Source of the DNA: Methyloprofundus sp.
Lineage (GTDB): Bacteria; Pseudomonadota; Gammaproteobacteria; Methylococcales; Methylomonadaceae
NCBI GenBank assembly: GCA_016592635.1
Contig: AP023240.1
Coordinates: 3,141,630 to 3,205,629 of the forward strand
Length of the DNA stretch: 64,000 nucleotides
Direction: 5' to 3'
The notes below the pieces were generated by a model, which worked only from the letters and a program-made list of their open reading frames with translations, was not told the origin of the DNA and ran no database searches. The position numbers were made by a program, and so were the translations under genes. Below are positions 9,398 to 18,771 of the stretch, piece after piece (the first letter of the stretch is position 1; the number at the start of each line of letters is the position of its first letter).

Positions 9398-11026
9398 TTA
9401 TTTAGCTGACACCCAAACTGAACTCAAGTTTAGTGATTTTTTTATTTTGACAGCATACGAGCCAGCTGCGATTTTATCTTTAAAACCAACAACCCGTATT
9501 CTATACCATTCTACCCCACCAATATCAATAGCAAGCACTTCAGCAGGAATGCCTTTCTTTTTAAACTCAGCAATTTTATTATCTGTATACCAACGCTGCT
9601 TAAAAGACACCAAGTTTACTACCCACTCACGCACCTTTGGTTTCCGAGCAACCTTTCTGGTACTAGCAACTCGTTTCTTTACAACACGAGTTTGCGCTAC
9701 TTTTTGCTCTAAAGTACTTAACTGTTCGGTAATAACTAATAACTGCTGATCCAGATCAGCTTTTAATAATTCAGCGCTCTGCTTTTTGTTATCTGCTATT
9801 TGTTGTTCAAGCCGGCCTAGTGTCGTTGTTAGTCTAATATTTTCTGCTTGTAACTCTACGACAGTTGTTTGTAGCGCTTGTATTGTTTGGGTATTAGGAT
9901 CGGGTATTGCTAAACCATCTTCAATATCCATTATCGTATTTTGAACCTCTTCCAACTCAGCAGGTACCCCCATGGTCATCACTAAAACGACAATACCTAT
10001 AATAAGTGCCAATACCCCAATGACTAAACCACTAATACTAAATATTTTAAGTTTGCCAGAAGCTTCTGCTGTTTCTCTCAGTACTTTTTTCTGGCTTTTA
10101 AGCGACTTTTCCAACGTTTCATACTGCTCAGCAGCATCCCCGCTACCTGAACTTTGCGAATAATCAGCCAATTCATTTTCTAATTTTTCCAGCCGTTCAC
10201 TCATGGCCTGCATTTCAGCTGAATCAACTACCTGTGCTGTGGGTTCAGCAACCATTACTATAGTTGGCTCAGGCTCATCAACCACTTCCTCAGCTAATGG
10301 GGCTGAGCTCCCCTGCTCAACAGGCTCTTCATCCTCATCCGCAGAAATATCGAAATCTGCCATCAAAAAATCATCTTCACTCTCGGCAAATTCATCTATT
10401 TCGGTCATGTTTTCATCAGGTACTTGTGCAGGCTCTACAACCTCAGGATCTGCTACTGCCTCTGGCTCAACATTTATATCAATGCTTGGTTCCTCCTCAG
10501 AAAATTCATCAATATCTAAATCTAAACTTGCCTCTATTGAAGCATCTGCAGCAATCTGATCCGTTTCAGCCTCTTCGTTATCAACTGGTAATTCAGCATC
10601 CATCTCGGGTAACTTTTCTACGGGTTCTTCAGCAAATTCATCGGCAAATTCATCAATACTTTCAGGTGCCGAACTTTCGGTACTCTGCAAAAGTTGGTCA
10701 ATATCATCACTACTCACGTCAGTTAAATTGTCCAACGGATCTTCAGCAAATTCATCAAGGTCTTCTGCTGTCAATTCATTTACCACTTGACTCTGCCCAC
10801 TCGCAACATCATCCAATAATGAATCGACAATATCATCAACACTTTCAGCACCATGACCACCTGCTATCAACTGCTCTTGATTGTCATCTAATAACTGATC
10901 AATGGCATCTTTATCATCCAATATCTCTTCATCAGTGCTTAATTGCTCAGTATTATCCTGCAACATCTTTTCCAAATCATCATCAAAAGCACTACTTGCT
11001 TGTTTACCTTGATCAGAATCAGCCAT
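9398..11026 (-). CDS. acidic membrane-anchored protein with C-terminal SPOR domain
   Basis: The product, about 542 residues from the ATG at 11024-11026 (preceded by an aaaggtag ribosome site), has three parts. The first 280 or so residues are very rich in Asp and Glu and contain repeated DDIDQLL-like motifs. A coiled-coil stretch and one membrane helix (ISGLVIGVLALIIGIVVLV) follow. A second coiled coil then leads to a SPOR-like domain (WVVNLVSFKQRWYTDNK to SLNLSSVWVSAK), the kind that binds denuded septal peptidoglycan. This predicts a bitopic inner-membrane protein with an acidic cytoplasmic tail and a periplasmic SPOR domain, possibly acting in division or envelope assembly. An upstream in-frame ATG at 11056 would add ten residues. 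No known named homologue was recognised. Confidence 0.75.
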   Translation of the reverse strand: MADSDQGKQASSAFDDDLEKMLQDNTEQLSTDEEILDDKDAIDQLLDDNQEQLIAGGHGAESVDDIVDSLLDDVASGQSQVVNELTAEDLDEFAEDPLDNLTDVSSDDIDQLLQSTESSAPESIDEFADEFAEEPVEKLPEMDAELPVDNEEAETDQIAADASIEASLDLDIDEFSEEEPSIDINVEPEAVADPEVVEPAQVPDENMTEIDEFAESEDDFLMADFDISADEDEEPVEQGSSAPLAEEVVDEPEPTIVMVAEPTAQVVDSAEMQAMSERLEKLENELADYSQSSGSGDAAEQYETLEKSLKSQKKVLRETAEASGKLKIFSISGLVIGVLALIIGIVVLVMTMGVPAELEEVQNTIMDIEDGLAIPDPNTQTIQALQTTVVELQAENIRLTTTLGRLEQQIADNKKQSAELLKADLDQQLLVITEQLSTLEQKVAQTRVVKKRVASTRKVARKPKVREWVVNLVSFKQRWYTDNKIAEFKKKGIPAEVLAIDIGGVEWYRIRVVGFKDKIAAGSYAVKIKKSLNLSSVWVSAK

Positions 11027-11400
11027 TATTTTTCTACCTTTTACACTAAGATGCATACTTAGGAACGTGTATGGAATAACACCCCGAAGTTATAACGCGG
11101 AATTTTTTGTATTCGCCAACTCTTAAGCTTATCATTCAATAACTCTGCTAAGCCAATTCCCAACCAGAACAGCAGTATAACTTGCAAAAGTATGCTAATT
11201 TATTTCTAACTATAATCTATATCGGCCAATACTTATTTTTATTAGCCTCATTTAACAAAAAATGCGGTGGCGCTAACACTTTATGGACTAATACCTGCTA
11301 TTTAACCCCTACAGTAATTTATCATTCCTATCCTTAACACATTTATGCTAGGCTTTAACTAACACAAATGAGTTAAAAACCCCACTTCCAAGGAGCACAG
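11027..11400. other. intergenic region upstream of bcp and the SPOR-domain gene
   Basis: This 374-bp divergent gap has no recognisable gene. An aaggag ribosome-binding site lies just before the bcp ATG (about 11389-11394). No strong promoter or repeat could be assigned. Confidence 0.4.
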
Positions 11401-11874
11401 ATGTCTGCTGTCAGTATAGGTAACCCAGTACCCGATTTTGAAGCCATGTCTACTGGCGACAAAACTATTAAATTATCAGATTATAAAGGCCAATATGTTT
11501 TGCTCTATTTCTACCCAAGAGACAATACCCCAGGCTGTACAACCGAAGGCAAAAATTTTCGCGATAACATCGCACAATTCGAGCAACTCAATACCGTCAT
11601 TCTAGGCGCTTCTCGTGATAGTGTGCGTGTTCATGAAGGTTTTAAAAGCAAGCAAGAATTCCCATTTGACCTGCTCTCCGATAAAGAAGAAACACTGTGT
11701 AACTTATTTGATGTCATCAAAATGAAGAAACTTTATGGCAAAGAATCACTAGGTATAGAGCGCAGTACTTTTTTAATAGACCCAAATGGCATACTCATAC
11801 ATGAATGGCGTAAAGTAAAAGTAAAAATTCACCTTGATGAAGTTTTAGAAGTATTAAACCAATTAGGAAATTAA
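11401..11874 (+). CDS. bcp: thioredoxin-dependent peroxiredoxin of the Bcp/PrxQ type
   Basis: The 157-residue AhpC/TSA-fold protein reduces hydrogen and organic peroxides in the cytoplasm. The peroxidatic cysteine is C46 in PRDNTPGCTTEGKNFRD. In most Bcp proteins the motif continues EACxFRD, with a resolving cysteine five residues on. Here residues 50-51 are Gly-Lys, so that cysteine is absent. The only other cysteine is C100 (EETLCNLF), so the enzyme may work by a 1-Cys or atypical mechanism. It lies three bases before the PIN-PhoH gene and is probably cotranscribed with it. Confidence 0.93.
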   Translation: MSAVSIGNPVPDFEAMSTGDKTIKLSDYKGQYVLLYFYPRDNTPGCTTEGKNFRDNIAQFEQLNTVILGASRDSVRVHEGFKSKQEFPFDLLSDKEETLCNLFDVIKMKKLYGKESLGIERSTFLIDPNGILIHEWRKVKVKIHLDEVLEVLNQLGN

Positions 11875-11877
11875 CAT

Positions 11878-13287
11878 ATGAATATCAGTGCAGAAAAAAA
11901 GCTCTTTGTCCTAGATACTAACGTATTAATGCATGACCCGACTGCCCTGTTCCACTTTCAAGAACATAATATCTTTATTCCGATGGTCGTACTAGAAGAA
12001 CTCGATCATGGCAAAAAAGGCAGAACCGAGGTTGCTAGGAATGTGCGCCAAGTAAGTCGCTTTATTGATGATTTACTCAAAGGCAGGAATCAAGAGGATA
12101 TCAAGGATGGCTTACCACTTTCAAATTTGCAAAGTTCAGGGCAAAAAGAAAATGCCTTAGAAGGCCGGTTATATTTTCAAACGCAACATATGGATTCGCT
12201 ATTACCTGAATCCATGCCAGGTCACCTTGCTGATAATTCAATATTAAGCATCGTCCTCGCCCTGATTAAAGAACACCCTAATACGCAAGTTATCTTGGTT
12301 TCTAAAGATATCAATATGCGCATTAAAGCCGCAGCATTAGAACTAAAGGCTGAGGACTACCACACTGACCAAACCTTAGATGATATTGACCTACTGTATA
12401 GCGGCTCCAGCGCCCTACCAGTGGATTTTTGGGAAACCCATGGCAAAAAAATGCAGTCATGGATCGAAGAAGGTCGTACATATTATAAAGTGGAAGGCCC
12501 ACTCGTCACAGACTGGTATCCAAACCAATATTTGTATCTCGAAACAGACTCTGATTTTGAAGCCATTGTCCGCTCGGTCGATCATGAAACGGCCACTCTT
12601 GAATTAGCAGTTAATTATCGTGTAGGACATCATACCGCTTGGGGCATTAACGCAAAAAATAGAGAGCAGAACTTTGCCTTCAATGTACTAATGGATCCTG
12701 AAGTAGACTTTGTTACTTTATTAGGAACTGCGGGGACAGGAAAAACGCTACTAGCATTAGCAGCGGGACTCACTCAAACCATGGATGACAAAGCCTACCA
12801 AGAAATCATTATGACTCGTGAAACGGTACCTGTTGGCGAAGACATTGGTTTTTTACCAGGTACAGAAGAAGAAAAGATGACACCGTGGATGGGCGCACTG
12901 ATTGATAACCTAGAATTACTAGGCAAACAAGAAGAAGATAGCGAATGGGAAAAGGATGTTACCAAAAACATTTTGATGAATAAAATCAAAATCCGCTCAC
13001 TTAACTTTATGCGCGGTCGCACTTTTTTAAATCGTTACCTTATTATTGACGAAGCTCAAAACTTAACTCCCAAACAAATAAAAACTCTCATTACTCGGGC
13101 AGGTCCCGGTACAAAAATCATCTGTATTGGTAATCTAGCCCAAATTGATACCCCTTATTTAACCGCCACCAGTTCAGGGCTCACCTATGTAGTTGATAAA
13201 TTCAAATCATGGAACCATGGTGCGCATATAACACTTAAACGCGGTGAACGCTCTCGATTGGCTGACCATGCTGCGGAAGTATTATAA
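11878..13287 (+). CDS. PhoH-family ATPase with N-terminal PIN domain
   Basis: The 469-residue protein joins a PIN ribonuclease domain (FVLDTNVLMHDPTALFHF, acidic residue D13; VVLEELDHGKKGRTEVARN) to a PhoH-type P-loop ATPase. Walker A is GTAGTGKT at residues 283-290 and Walker B is LIIDEAQN at about 388-395. PhoH2-type proteins are thought to couple RNA unwinding to cleavage. The cellular role in this organism is unknown. The gene starts three bases after the bcp stop, suggesting cotranscription. Length and motifs are normal. Confidence 0.93.
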   Translation: MNISAEKKLFVLDTNVLMHDPTALFHFQEHNIFIPMVVLEELDHGKKGRTEVARNVRQVSRFIDDLLKGRNQEDIKDGLPLSNLQSSGQKENALEGRLYFQTQHMDSLLPESMPGHLADNSILSIVLALIKEHPNTQVILVSKDINMRIKAAALELKAEDYHTDQTLDDIDLLYSGSSALPVDFWETHGKKMQSWIEEGRTYYKVEGPLVTDWYPNQYLYLETDSDFEAIVRSVDHETATLELAVNYRVGHHTAWGINAKNREQNFAFNVLMDPEVDFVTLLGTAGTGKTLLALAAGLTQTMDDKAYQEIIMTRETVPVGEDIGFLPGTEEEKMTPWMGALIDNLELLGKQEEDSEWEKDVTKNILMNKIKIRSLNFMRGRTFLNRYLIIDEAQNLTPKQIKTLITRAGPGTKIICIGNLAQIDTPYLTATSSGLTYVVDKFKSWNHGAHITLKRGERSRLADHAAEVL

Positions 13288-13737
13288 AGCCCAACCATTT
13301 AAATCTTGATAGCTTATTGGATCACCTAAATAATACCAATCCCAATATATTGATACCCTAACTTCAAAAATGTCGTCATCCTATGCTTATAGCAGGAATC
13401 TACTACGCGAATGGATTCCCGATAAAAAGACCTCGGGAATGACGGTATTAAGGTAATTATTTACTGGGGTTGGTATAAGCTATCAAGACAAATACTATTC
13501 AGACTTTTCCACATCAATTTGCTCTTGCCAACAAGTACCCTATATAAAAGTAAAACACTCTACTTAAACTGCTTTCGATAAACCTGTTATGTGTAAATTA
13601 TAATCGCGACCAATAAATAAAAAACGGCATCAATATAAATACATAATTTGACATATCCCGCTAACAGAAGTACTTTATCGGGTTGATTTAAAATTTTATT
13701 ATATAATAGACCGCTGTCCTTAATTTAAGAGTTACCA
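13288..13737. other. intergenic region before alaC, holding a small palindromic repeat
   Basis: This 450-bp gap contains the repeat described at 13333-13476. The remainder, AT-rich between 13480 and 13737, should include the alaC promoter. No gene was found. Confidence 0.5.
13333..13476. repeat. 144-bp MITE-like repeat, copy 1
   Basis: The ends are ataccaatcccaat and ggggttggtat, an imperfect inverted repeat. The inside carries a strong hairpin (ggattcccgat...cctcgggaatgacgg). A clearly related sequence, including cctactacgcgaatg and cgggaatgacggtatta, is found at 46952-47039. No coding capacity is present, so it is likely a non-autonomous dispersed element. Confidence 0.7.
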
Positions 13738-14922
13738 ATGGAAGAATTTCACCGTATTAGTCGCCTCCCTCCTTATGTTTTTAATATCGTTAACGACTTA
13801 AAAGCACAAGCCAGAGCCCAAGGCGAAGATATTATTGATTTTGGTATGGGTAACCCTGACCAGCCGACACCAAAACATATTGTTGATAAAATGGTGGAAG
13901 CAACACAGCGCGAAGATACGCATCGTTATTCGGTTTCACGCGGCATCCCAAGACTTAGACGCGCCATTTGTAACTGGTACAAAAAACGTTACGATATTGA
14001 GCTAGACCCCGAAACACAAGCCATTGTAACCATAGGTTCCAAAGAAGGCTTGGCACATTTAGCATTGGCGACCTTGGGGCCTGGCGACACTGTCATGGTA
14101 CCCAACCCAGCTTATCCGATTCACCCATATGGTATTGTCATTGCTGGCGCAGACTTAAGACATGTCAAAATGGTACCAGGGGTTGATTTTGTCGAAGAAT
14201 TGCATAAAGCGATTGCCGAATCTTGGCCAAAACCAAAAATGCTCATTCTCAATTTTCCAGGCAACCCGACTACTCAGTGCGTTGACCTAGACTTTTTTGA
14301 AAAAATCATTGCGGTCGCACGTGAGCATAAAATTTGGGTAGTACACGATATTGCCTACGCAGATATAGTTTTTGATGGCTATAAAGCACCTTCCATACTA
14401 CAAGTACCAGGTGCCGAAGAAGTTGCAGTGGAATTCTTTTCTTTATCCAAAAGTTACAATATGCCTGGTTGGCGTGTCGGCTTTATGTGCGGTAACAAAG
14501 AGTTGGTTGCAGCACTAGCACGCATTAAATCCTATTTGGATTATGGCATGTTTACGCCTATTCAAATTGCTGCCATTACTGCACTAGAAGGCCCACAAGA
14601 TTGCGTAACTGAGATTTGTGCGATGTACAAAGAGCGCCGTGATGTCCTTTGTGATGGCTTAAACTCAATTGGCTGGCATGTAGAGAAACCCAAAGCAACC
14701 ATGTTTGTCTGGGCACCCATTCCCAATGCATACAAAGAAATGGGCTCAATAGAATTTTGTAAAAAAATGATCACTGAAGCCAAAGTTGCGGTTTCTCCCG
14801 GCATCGGTTTTGGTCAGTTTGGCGATGATCATGTCCGTTTCAGTTTAATTGAAAATGAGCATAGAACTCGGCAGGCCATTCGTGGTATCCGAGCAATGTT
14901 CAAAAAAGATGGTTTAATTTAA
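13738..14922 (+). CDS. alaC: alanine transaminase of the AlaC type
   Basis: This is a PLP-dependent class I/II aminotransferase of 394 residues that makes alanine from pyruvate and glutamate in the AlaC family. The lysine that binds PLP is K238 in [16 protein letters not shown]. Other signatures are [10 protein letters not shown] near the N-terminus, [19 protein letters not shown] and [13 protein letters not shown]. It is followed by hom and thrC in the same direction, an arrangement common in Gammaproteobacteria. This also fits older annotation as an aspartate-type aminotransferase feeding the threonine pathway. The start ATG follows the ttaagagttacc sequence. Confidence 0.9.
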   Translation: MEEFHRISRLPPYVFNIVNDLKAQARAQGEDIIDFGMGNPDQPTPKHIVDKMVEATQREDTHRYSVSRGIPRLRRAICNWYKKRYDIELDPETQAIVTIGSKEGLAHLALATLGPGDTVMVPNPAYPIHPYGIVIAGADLRHVKMVPGVDFVEELHKAIAESWPKPKMLILNFPGNPTTQCVDLDFFEKIIAVAREHKIWVVHDIAYADIVFDGYKAPSILQVPGAEEVAVEFFSLSKSYNMPGWRVGFMCGNKELVAALARIKSYLDYGMFTPIQIAAITALEGPQDCVTEICAMYKERRDVLCDGLNSIGWHVEKPKATMFVWAPIPNAYKEMGSIEFCKKMITEAKVAVSPGIGFGQFGDDHVRFSLIENEHRTRQAIRGIRAMFKKDGLI

Positions 14923-14993
14923 GGTTAAGCCTGAAACAAATTTATAAAAATGAATTCAACCAGTTTATCCAATTTATTGCTTAGGAGTTTGAT

Positions 14994-16304
14994 TTGAAGC
15001 CAGTAAAAGTAGGCGTTTTAGGCTTAGGTACTGTCGGTGGCGGTACTGTGAATGTTCTAAAACGTAATGCACAAGAAATCTCACGTCGCGCAGGTAGAGA
15101 CATTATTGTCACTCGCGCCTCAGCGCGTGACCTGACACGTGAGCGCATTTGTAGCACTGAAGGCATCACCTTAAGCGCCGACCCTTTGGAAGTTGTTAAC
15201 GCCCCTGAGATAGACATTGTCTTAGAACTTATTGGTGGCACAACTTTAGCAAAAGATCTAGTGTTACAAGCCATTGCCAATGGCAAGCATATTGTTACCG
15301 CCAATAAAGCATTGATTGCCTTACATGGTAATGAGATTTTTGCTGCAGCGAGTAAAGCCAATGTAACGGTTGCTTATGAAGCTGCAGTGGCTGGCGGTAT
15401 CCCTATTATTAAAGCGATTCGTGAAGGCTTAAGTGGTAACCAAATTAACTGGTTAGCAGGTATTATTAATGGTACCGGCAACTTTATCCTGACTGAAATG
15501 CGCGATAAGGGCCGTGATTTTGCTGACGTATTAGCCGAAGCACAAGCACTGGGCTATGCCGAGGCAGACCCTACTTTTGATGTTGAAGGCATTGATGCAG
15601 GCCATAAATTAATGATTCTTGCTTCAATTGCTTTTGGTATTCCACTGCAATTTGACAAGGTCTTTACTGAAGGCATTACTAAAATTACCCGTGCTGATGT
15701 CGAGTATGCAGGTGAATTAGGTTACCGCATCAAGCATCTAGGTATTGCTCGTAAAACTGAGAAAGGCATTGAACTTAGAGTTCACCCAACTTTAATCCCT
15801 GAGCGTCGCCTGATTGCCAATGTTGATGGTGTCATGAATGCCGTTTTAGTGAATGCTGATGCAGTCGGCCCAACACTTTATTATGGTGCTGGCGCTGGTG
15901 CTGAAGCAACTGCCTCTGCTGTTATTGCCGATGTAGTTGACGTTGTACGTACTTTAACGCTATCCGCTGAAAATCGTGTACCGCACCTTGCATTTCAAGA
16001 TGACGCCATTACTGATTTAACCATCTTAGGCCCTGAAGAAATAGAAACTACTTACTATTTACGCTTAATGGTCGAGGACAAGCCAGGCACACTAGCTGAC
16101 ATTACCAATATTTTAGCGCAGCACAATATTAGTATTGAAGCGATCATACAAAAAGAACCGCATAATGATGAAACGGAATTACCTATCATTATGCTGACTC
16201 AAAAAACCATAGAAAAAGAAATGAACTCAGCCATTTCTGCTATTGAAAACTTACCGTCGGTTACTGGACAAGTAACACGCATACGTCTTGAAACTTTAGG
16301 ATAA
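14994..16304 (+). CDS. hom: homoserine dehydrogenase
   Basis: This enzyme reduces aspartate semialdehyde to homoserine, leading to threonine and methionine. The 436-residue monofunctional form has the NAD(P)-binding GLGTVGGGTV at residues 10-19 and the catalytic region around AAVAGGIPIIKAIREG. A C-terminal ACT domain (from about residue 355, LRLMVEDKPGTLADITNIL) usually mediates feedback inhibition by threonine. Translation starts at a TTG codon preceded by ttaggag with good spacing. thrC follows after six bases, so the two are one operon. Confidence 0.96.
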   Translation: MKPVKVGVLGLGTVGGGTVNVLKRNAQEISRRAGRDIIVTRASARDLTRERICSTEGITLSADPLEVVNAPEIDIVLELIGGTTLAKDLVLQAIANGKHIVTANKALIALHGNEIFAAASKANVTVAYEAAVAGGIPIIKAIREGLSGNQINWLAGIINGTGNFILTEMRDKGRDFADVLAEAQALGYAEADPTFDVEGIDAGHKLMILASIAFGIPLQFDKVFTEGITKITRADVEYAGELGYRIKHLGIARKTEKGIELRVHPTLIPERRLIANVDGVMNAVLVNADAVGPTLYYGAGAGAEATASAVIADVVDVVRTLTLSAENRVPHLAFQDDAITDLTILGPEEIETTYYLRLMVEDKPGTLADITNILAQHNISIEAIIQKEPHNDETELPIIMLTQKTIEKEMNSAISAIENLPSVTGQVTRIRLETLG

Positions 16305-16310
16305 TCACCC

Positions 16311-17405
16311 ATGGCAACACATACACGTTACACAGGTTTAATTGAACATTACCGAGATCGCTTAGCCGTTAGCGATTCTACTCGTATCATTAGCTTAGGC
16401 GAAGGCAATACTCCTCTCATTGAATTACAAAACATCCCTAGATTAATAGGTAAAGATGTTAAAATTTATGTGAAATATGAAGGCTTAAACCCTACTGGAT
16501 CATTTAAAGATCGCGGTATGAGCATGGCCGTCACCAAAGCTGTTGAAGAAGGTAGCCAAGCAATTATCTGTGCATCAACTGGTAACACCTCAGCTGCTGC
16601 AGCTGCTTACGCAGTACGCGCTGGTATTACTGCCTTCGTCTTGATTCCTGAAGGCAAAATTGCGCAAGGAAAATTAGCACAAACATTGATGTATGGTGCA
16701 CAAATCATTCAAATCAGAGGTAACTTTGATGAAGGCATGAGCTTGGTCAAACAAGTTGCTACCCACGCACCTGTCACCATCGTTAACTCTATCAACCCAT
16801 TTAGAATCGAAGGCCAGAAAACAGCTGCTTTTGAAATTGTTGATGAACTAGGTAAAGCACCTGACTTTCATTGTCTACCAGTCGGTAATGCAGGTAACAT
16901 CACAGCTTACTGGAGAGGCTATAGCGAATACGCAACAGAAACAAACGGTCTAGCGGCTGTCAGCAATAACCGTCCTGTTATGTGCGGCTATCAAGCAGCA
17001 GGTGCCGCACCTTTTACCGCTGGCAAAATGATTGATAACCCTGAAACAGTGGCAACCGCCATTCGTATCGGGCACCCACAATCTTGGGACTTAGCATGGA
17101 ATGTACATAAAGAATCAGGTGGCTGGTTTGATAGCTTTGCTGATGAGCAAATTCTGGCTGCACAAAAAATGCTCTCTGCTTATGAAGGCATTTTCTGTGA
17201 ACCTGCTTCTGCAACTTCATTAGCGGGCGCTTTAAGTGACATTGCTTCTGGCAAAATCCCTGAAGGCAGTACTATTGTTTGTACATTAACAGGTAATGGC
17301 TTAAAAGACCCTGATACTGCAATACAACAATGCACAGAGACACACCCAGTATCAATTGATGCATCACTTGATGCTGTGAAAAAAGCAATTTTGGACAATA
17401 TGTAA
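16311..17405 (+). CDS. thrC: threonine synthase
   Basis: This PLP enzyme converts O-phosphohomoserine to threonine. The 364-residue protein is of the short (class II) type, with PLP lysine K66 in NPTGSFKDRGMSMAV and the phosphate-binding ASTGNTSAAAAAYAVRAG. It follows hom closely. The homoserine kinase that links them is encoded elsewhere in the window (55301-56239), not in this operon. A short hairpin, ggagagcaaggatgctctcc (17412-17431), lies just after the stop but has no T tract. Confidence 0.96.
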   Translation: MATHTRYTGLIEHYRDRLAVSDSTRIISLGEGNTPLIELQNIPRLIGKDVKIYVKYEGLNPTGSFKDRGMSMAVTKAVEEGSQAIICASTGNTSAAAAAYAVRAGITAFVLIPEGKIAQGKLAQTLMYGAQIIQIRGNFDEGMSLVKQVATHAPVTIVNSINPFRIEGQKTAAFEIVDELGKAPDFHCLPVGNAGNITAYWRGYSEYATETNGLAAVSNNRPVMCGYQAAGAAPFTAGKMIDNPETVATAIRIGHPQSWDLAWNVHKESGGWFDSFADEQILAAQKMLSAYEGIFCEPASATSLAGALSDIASGKIPEGSTIVCTLTGNGLKDPDTAIQQCTETHPVSIDASLDAVKKAILDNM

Positions 17406-17485
17406 ATTTCTGGAGAGCAAGGATGCTCTCCGTAATTTGTTATCACTAACGCAGGGACATAGAAATAATCATCAAAGGAATTAAC

Positions 17486-17545
17486 ATAGGATGTACTGAC
17501 GATAGGAAGCGCACCAGATGTGCTTCGTTCCTCAACACATCCTAT
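17486..17545. repeat. degenerate palindromic repeat related to the one at 42.7 kb
   Basis: The ends are ataggatgta and cacatcctat. The interior (ggaagcgca...tgcttcgttcct) resembles the perfect hairpin at 42668-42737, but the arms no longer pair completely. It is probably an older copy of the same small dispersed repeat. Confidence 0.55.
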
Positions 17546-17630
17546 TATGCACCTTGGAAAGGGATGAGTGTATTAACAAGGCAAAAATCCAGACATATTT
17601 TTCTTAAATATTTCTCATATTATAGGCATG

Positions 17631-17707
17631 TGTAGGTTGTGGGTGAGGAACGAACCCCAACAGTTACCGCTAAAATGTTGGGGTTCGTTCCTCACCCACA
17701 ACCTACA
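17631..17707. repeat. perfect 32-bp inverted repeat (hairpin element)
   Basis: Two 32-base arms, starting tgtaggttgtgggtgagg and ending in the exact complement, enclose a 13-base loop (17663-17675). The same kind of element, with a few consistent changes in both arms, occurs at 23183-23257. A degenerate one lies near 26127-26205. The compensated changes suggest a mobile or duplicated palindromic family like REP or MITE units. It may also act as a transcript-end structure. Confidence 0.85.
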
Positions 17708-18037
17708 AGCCCTTCCCACCTTAAGTGACAGCCCAATAAAACACTCTCTCCAACATACACTCAAACAAGTACTACCCAACGAATTACACTGCCATTTTAA
17801 AACTAGAGCAACATACTCAGATACTGTATTCTAAGACCACATATAATTTTGATATGTCATTCAACATTAACAATAACACCACAAGGATTAAGCGATGGGA
17901 TTAATTTATGCAGATTTAGAGTTAGTCAGTGCCGAGGATCTAGCCTTGGCTAGAAAGGGCTATATCAAAAAGCAAGACATAAAAAAAGAAAATGTTACTG
18001 CACTAGTACCGTACCCCTTAAATAATTAATAATATAT

Positions 18038-18640
18038 CTATGCGGTCAACGCCTTCCCTTTGTATGTCCATTTGAATGGTTTGGCCATCGTTTCATTAAA
18101 GTAATCCATGAAATTTTGAATTTTGTCTTTCAAGTCCTGCTGTGAAACAAAATTGCCTCGCCTGATGACTTTTTTCATTAATATTCCAAACCAGATTTCA
18201 ATCTGGTTCATCCATGAAGCATGCTTAGGTGTATAGTGAAATACAATACGCCTATTGCCTATCATCAGGTACTCCTCCCGTGTTTTCATTGATTGTAATA
18301 TGCCACTTTTACCTTTCACTCCAAGCTCTTGAGTGTCATTACAAAAGTCTGCAACAAAGCGCACAAGAGTTTCCGATTTATGGGTATTTAATTGGTCAGC
18401 GATAAAATGATAAACTTTCTTTTCTGGGTTTTTCTCAATCAGATATTTGATCGACTCAACAAAATCAATCTCAGTTCGTGTTTCTTGAATCAAACCATCT
18501 ATAACTCCTGTTGCCACATTAAACCCTCCTAAAAGTGTTTGCGTGCCATGACGCCCATATTCAAATTCGATAGATTGAACTTGACCCGCTCTCATTGGCA
18601 AATCGGGGGAAATTCGTTCCAATGCCTGAATACCTGTCAT
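18038..18640 (-). CDS. IS630 transposase, catalytic part (frameshift product)
   Basis: This frame holds the DDE catalytic core: VDEMTGIQALERISP just after the first Asp, then YHFIADQLNTHKSE with the second Asp, and TPKHASWMNQIEIWFG with the Glu. The frame is open upstream of the listed ATG to about 18790 (NDLKPHLSQYWLNAKADERK), where it overlaps the end of the HTH frame at a run of eight A residues. The real product is thus probably a fusion made by ribosomal slippage. Coordinates given are from the first ATG only. Confidence 0.85.
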   Translation of the reverse strand: MTGIQALERISPDLPMRAGQVQSIEFEYGRHGTQTLLGGFNVATGVIDGLIQETRTEIDFVESIKYLIEKNPEKKVYHFIADQLNTHKSETLVRFVADFCNDTQELGVKGKSGILQSMKTREEYLMIGNRRIVFHYTPKHASWMNQIEIWFGILMKKVIRRGNFVSQQDLKDKIQNFMDYFNETMAKPFKWTYKGKALTA

Positions 18641-18771
18641 TTCATCAACACTGATAAAAAGTTCTTCTGGCGTTTTCAGAGAATTTGCATAAAGGTTACA
18701 AATATCTGTGATTCTTTCTTCTTTTCGCTCATCCGCTTTTGCATTGAGCCAGTATTGGCTAAGATGAGGTT

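Larger units (their letters stand above)
17406..17894. other. intergenic region after thrC with two palindromic repeats
   Basis: This gap carries the degenerate hairpin at 17486-17545 and the perfect hairpin at 17631-17707. The remaining sequence up to 17894 has no recognised gene and should include the promoter of the split aspartic-protease gene. Confidence 0.5.

Noticed and set aside
10203..11049. Long open frames opposite the SPOR-domain gene
   Set aside because: They are shadows of the acidic, repetitive gene on the other strand; composition (Ser/Leu/His-rich) and lack of any domain show no coding signal.
14923..14993. Threonine or tryptophan leader/attenuator before hom or trpS
   Set aside because: No leader peptide rich in Thr, Ile or Trp and no antiterminator pairing was seen before hom or before trpS (52557-52935).
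17412..17431. Hairpin ggagagcaaggatgctctcc after thrC as a terminator
   Set aside because: No T run follows, so I do not list it as a terminator.
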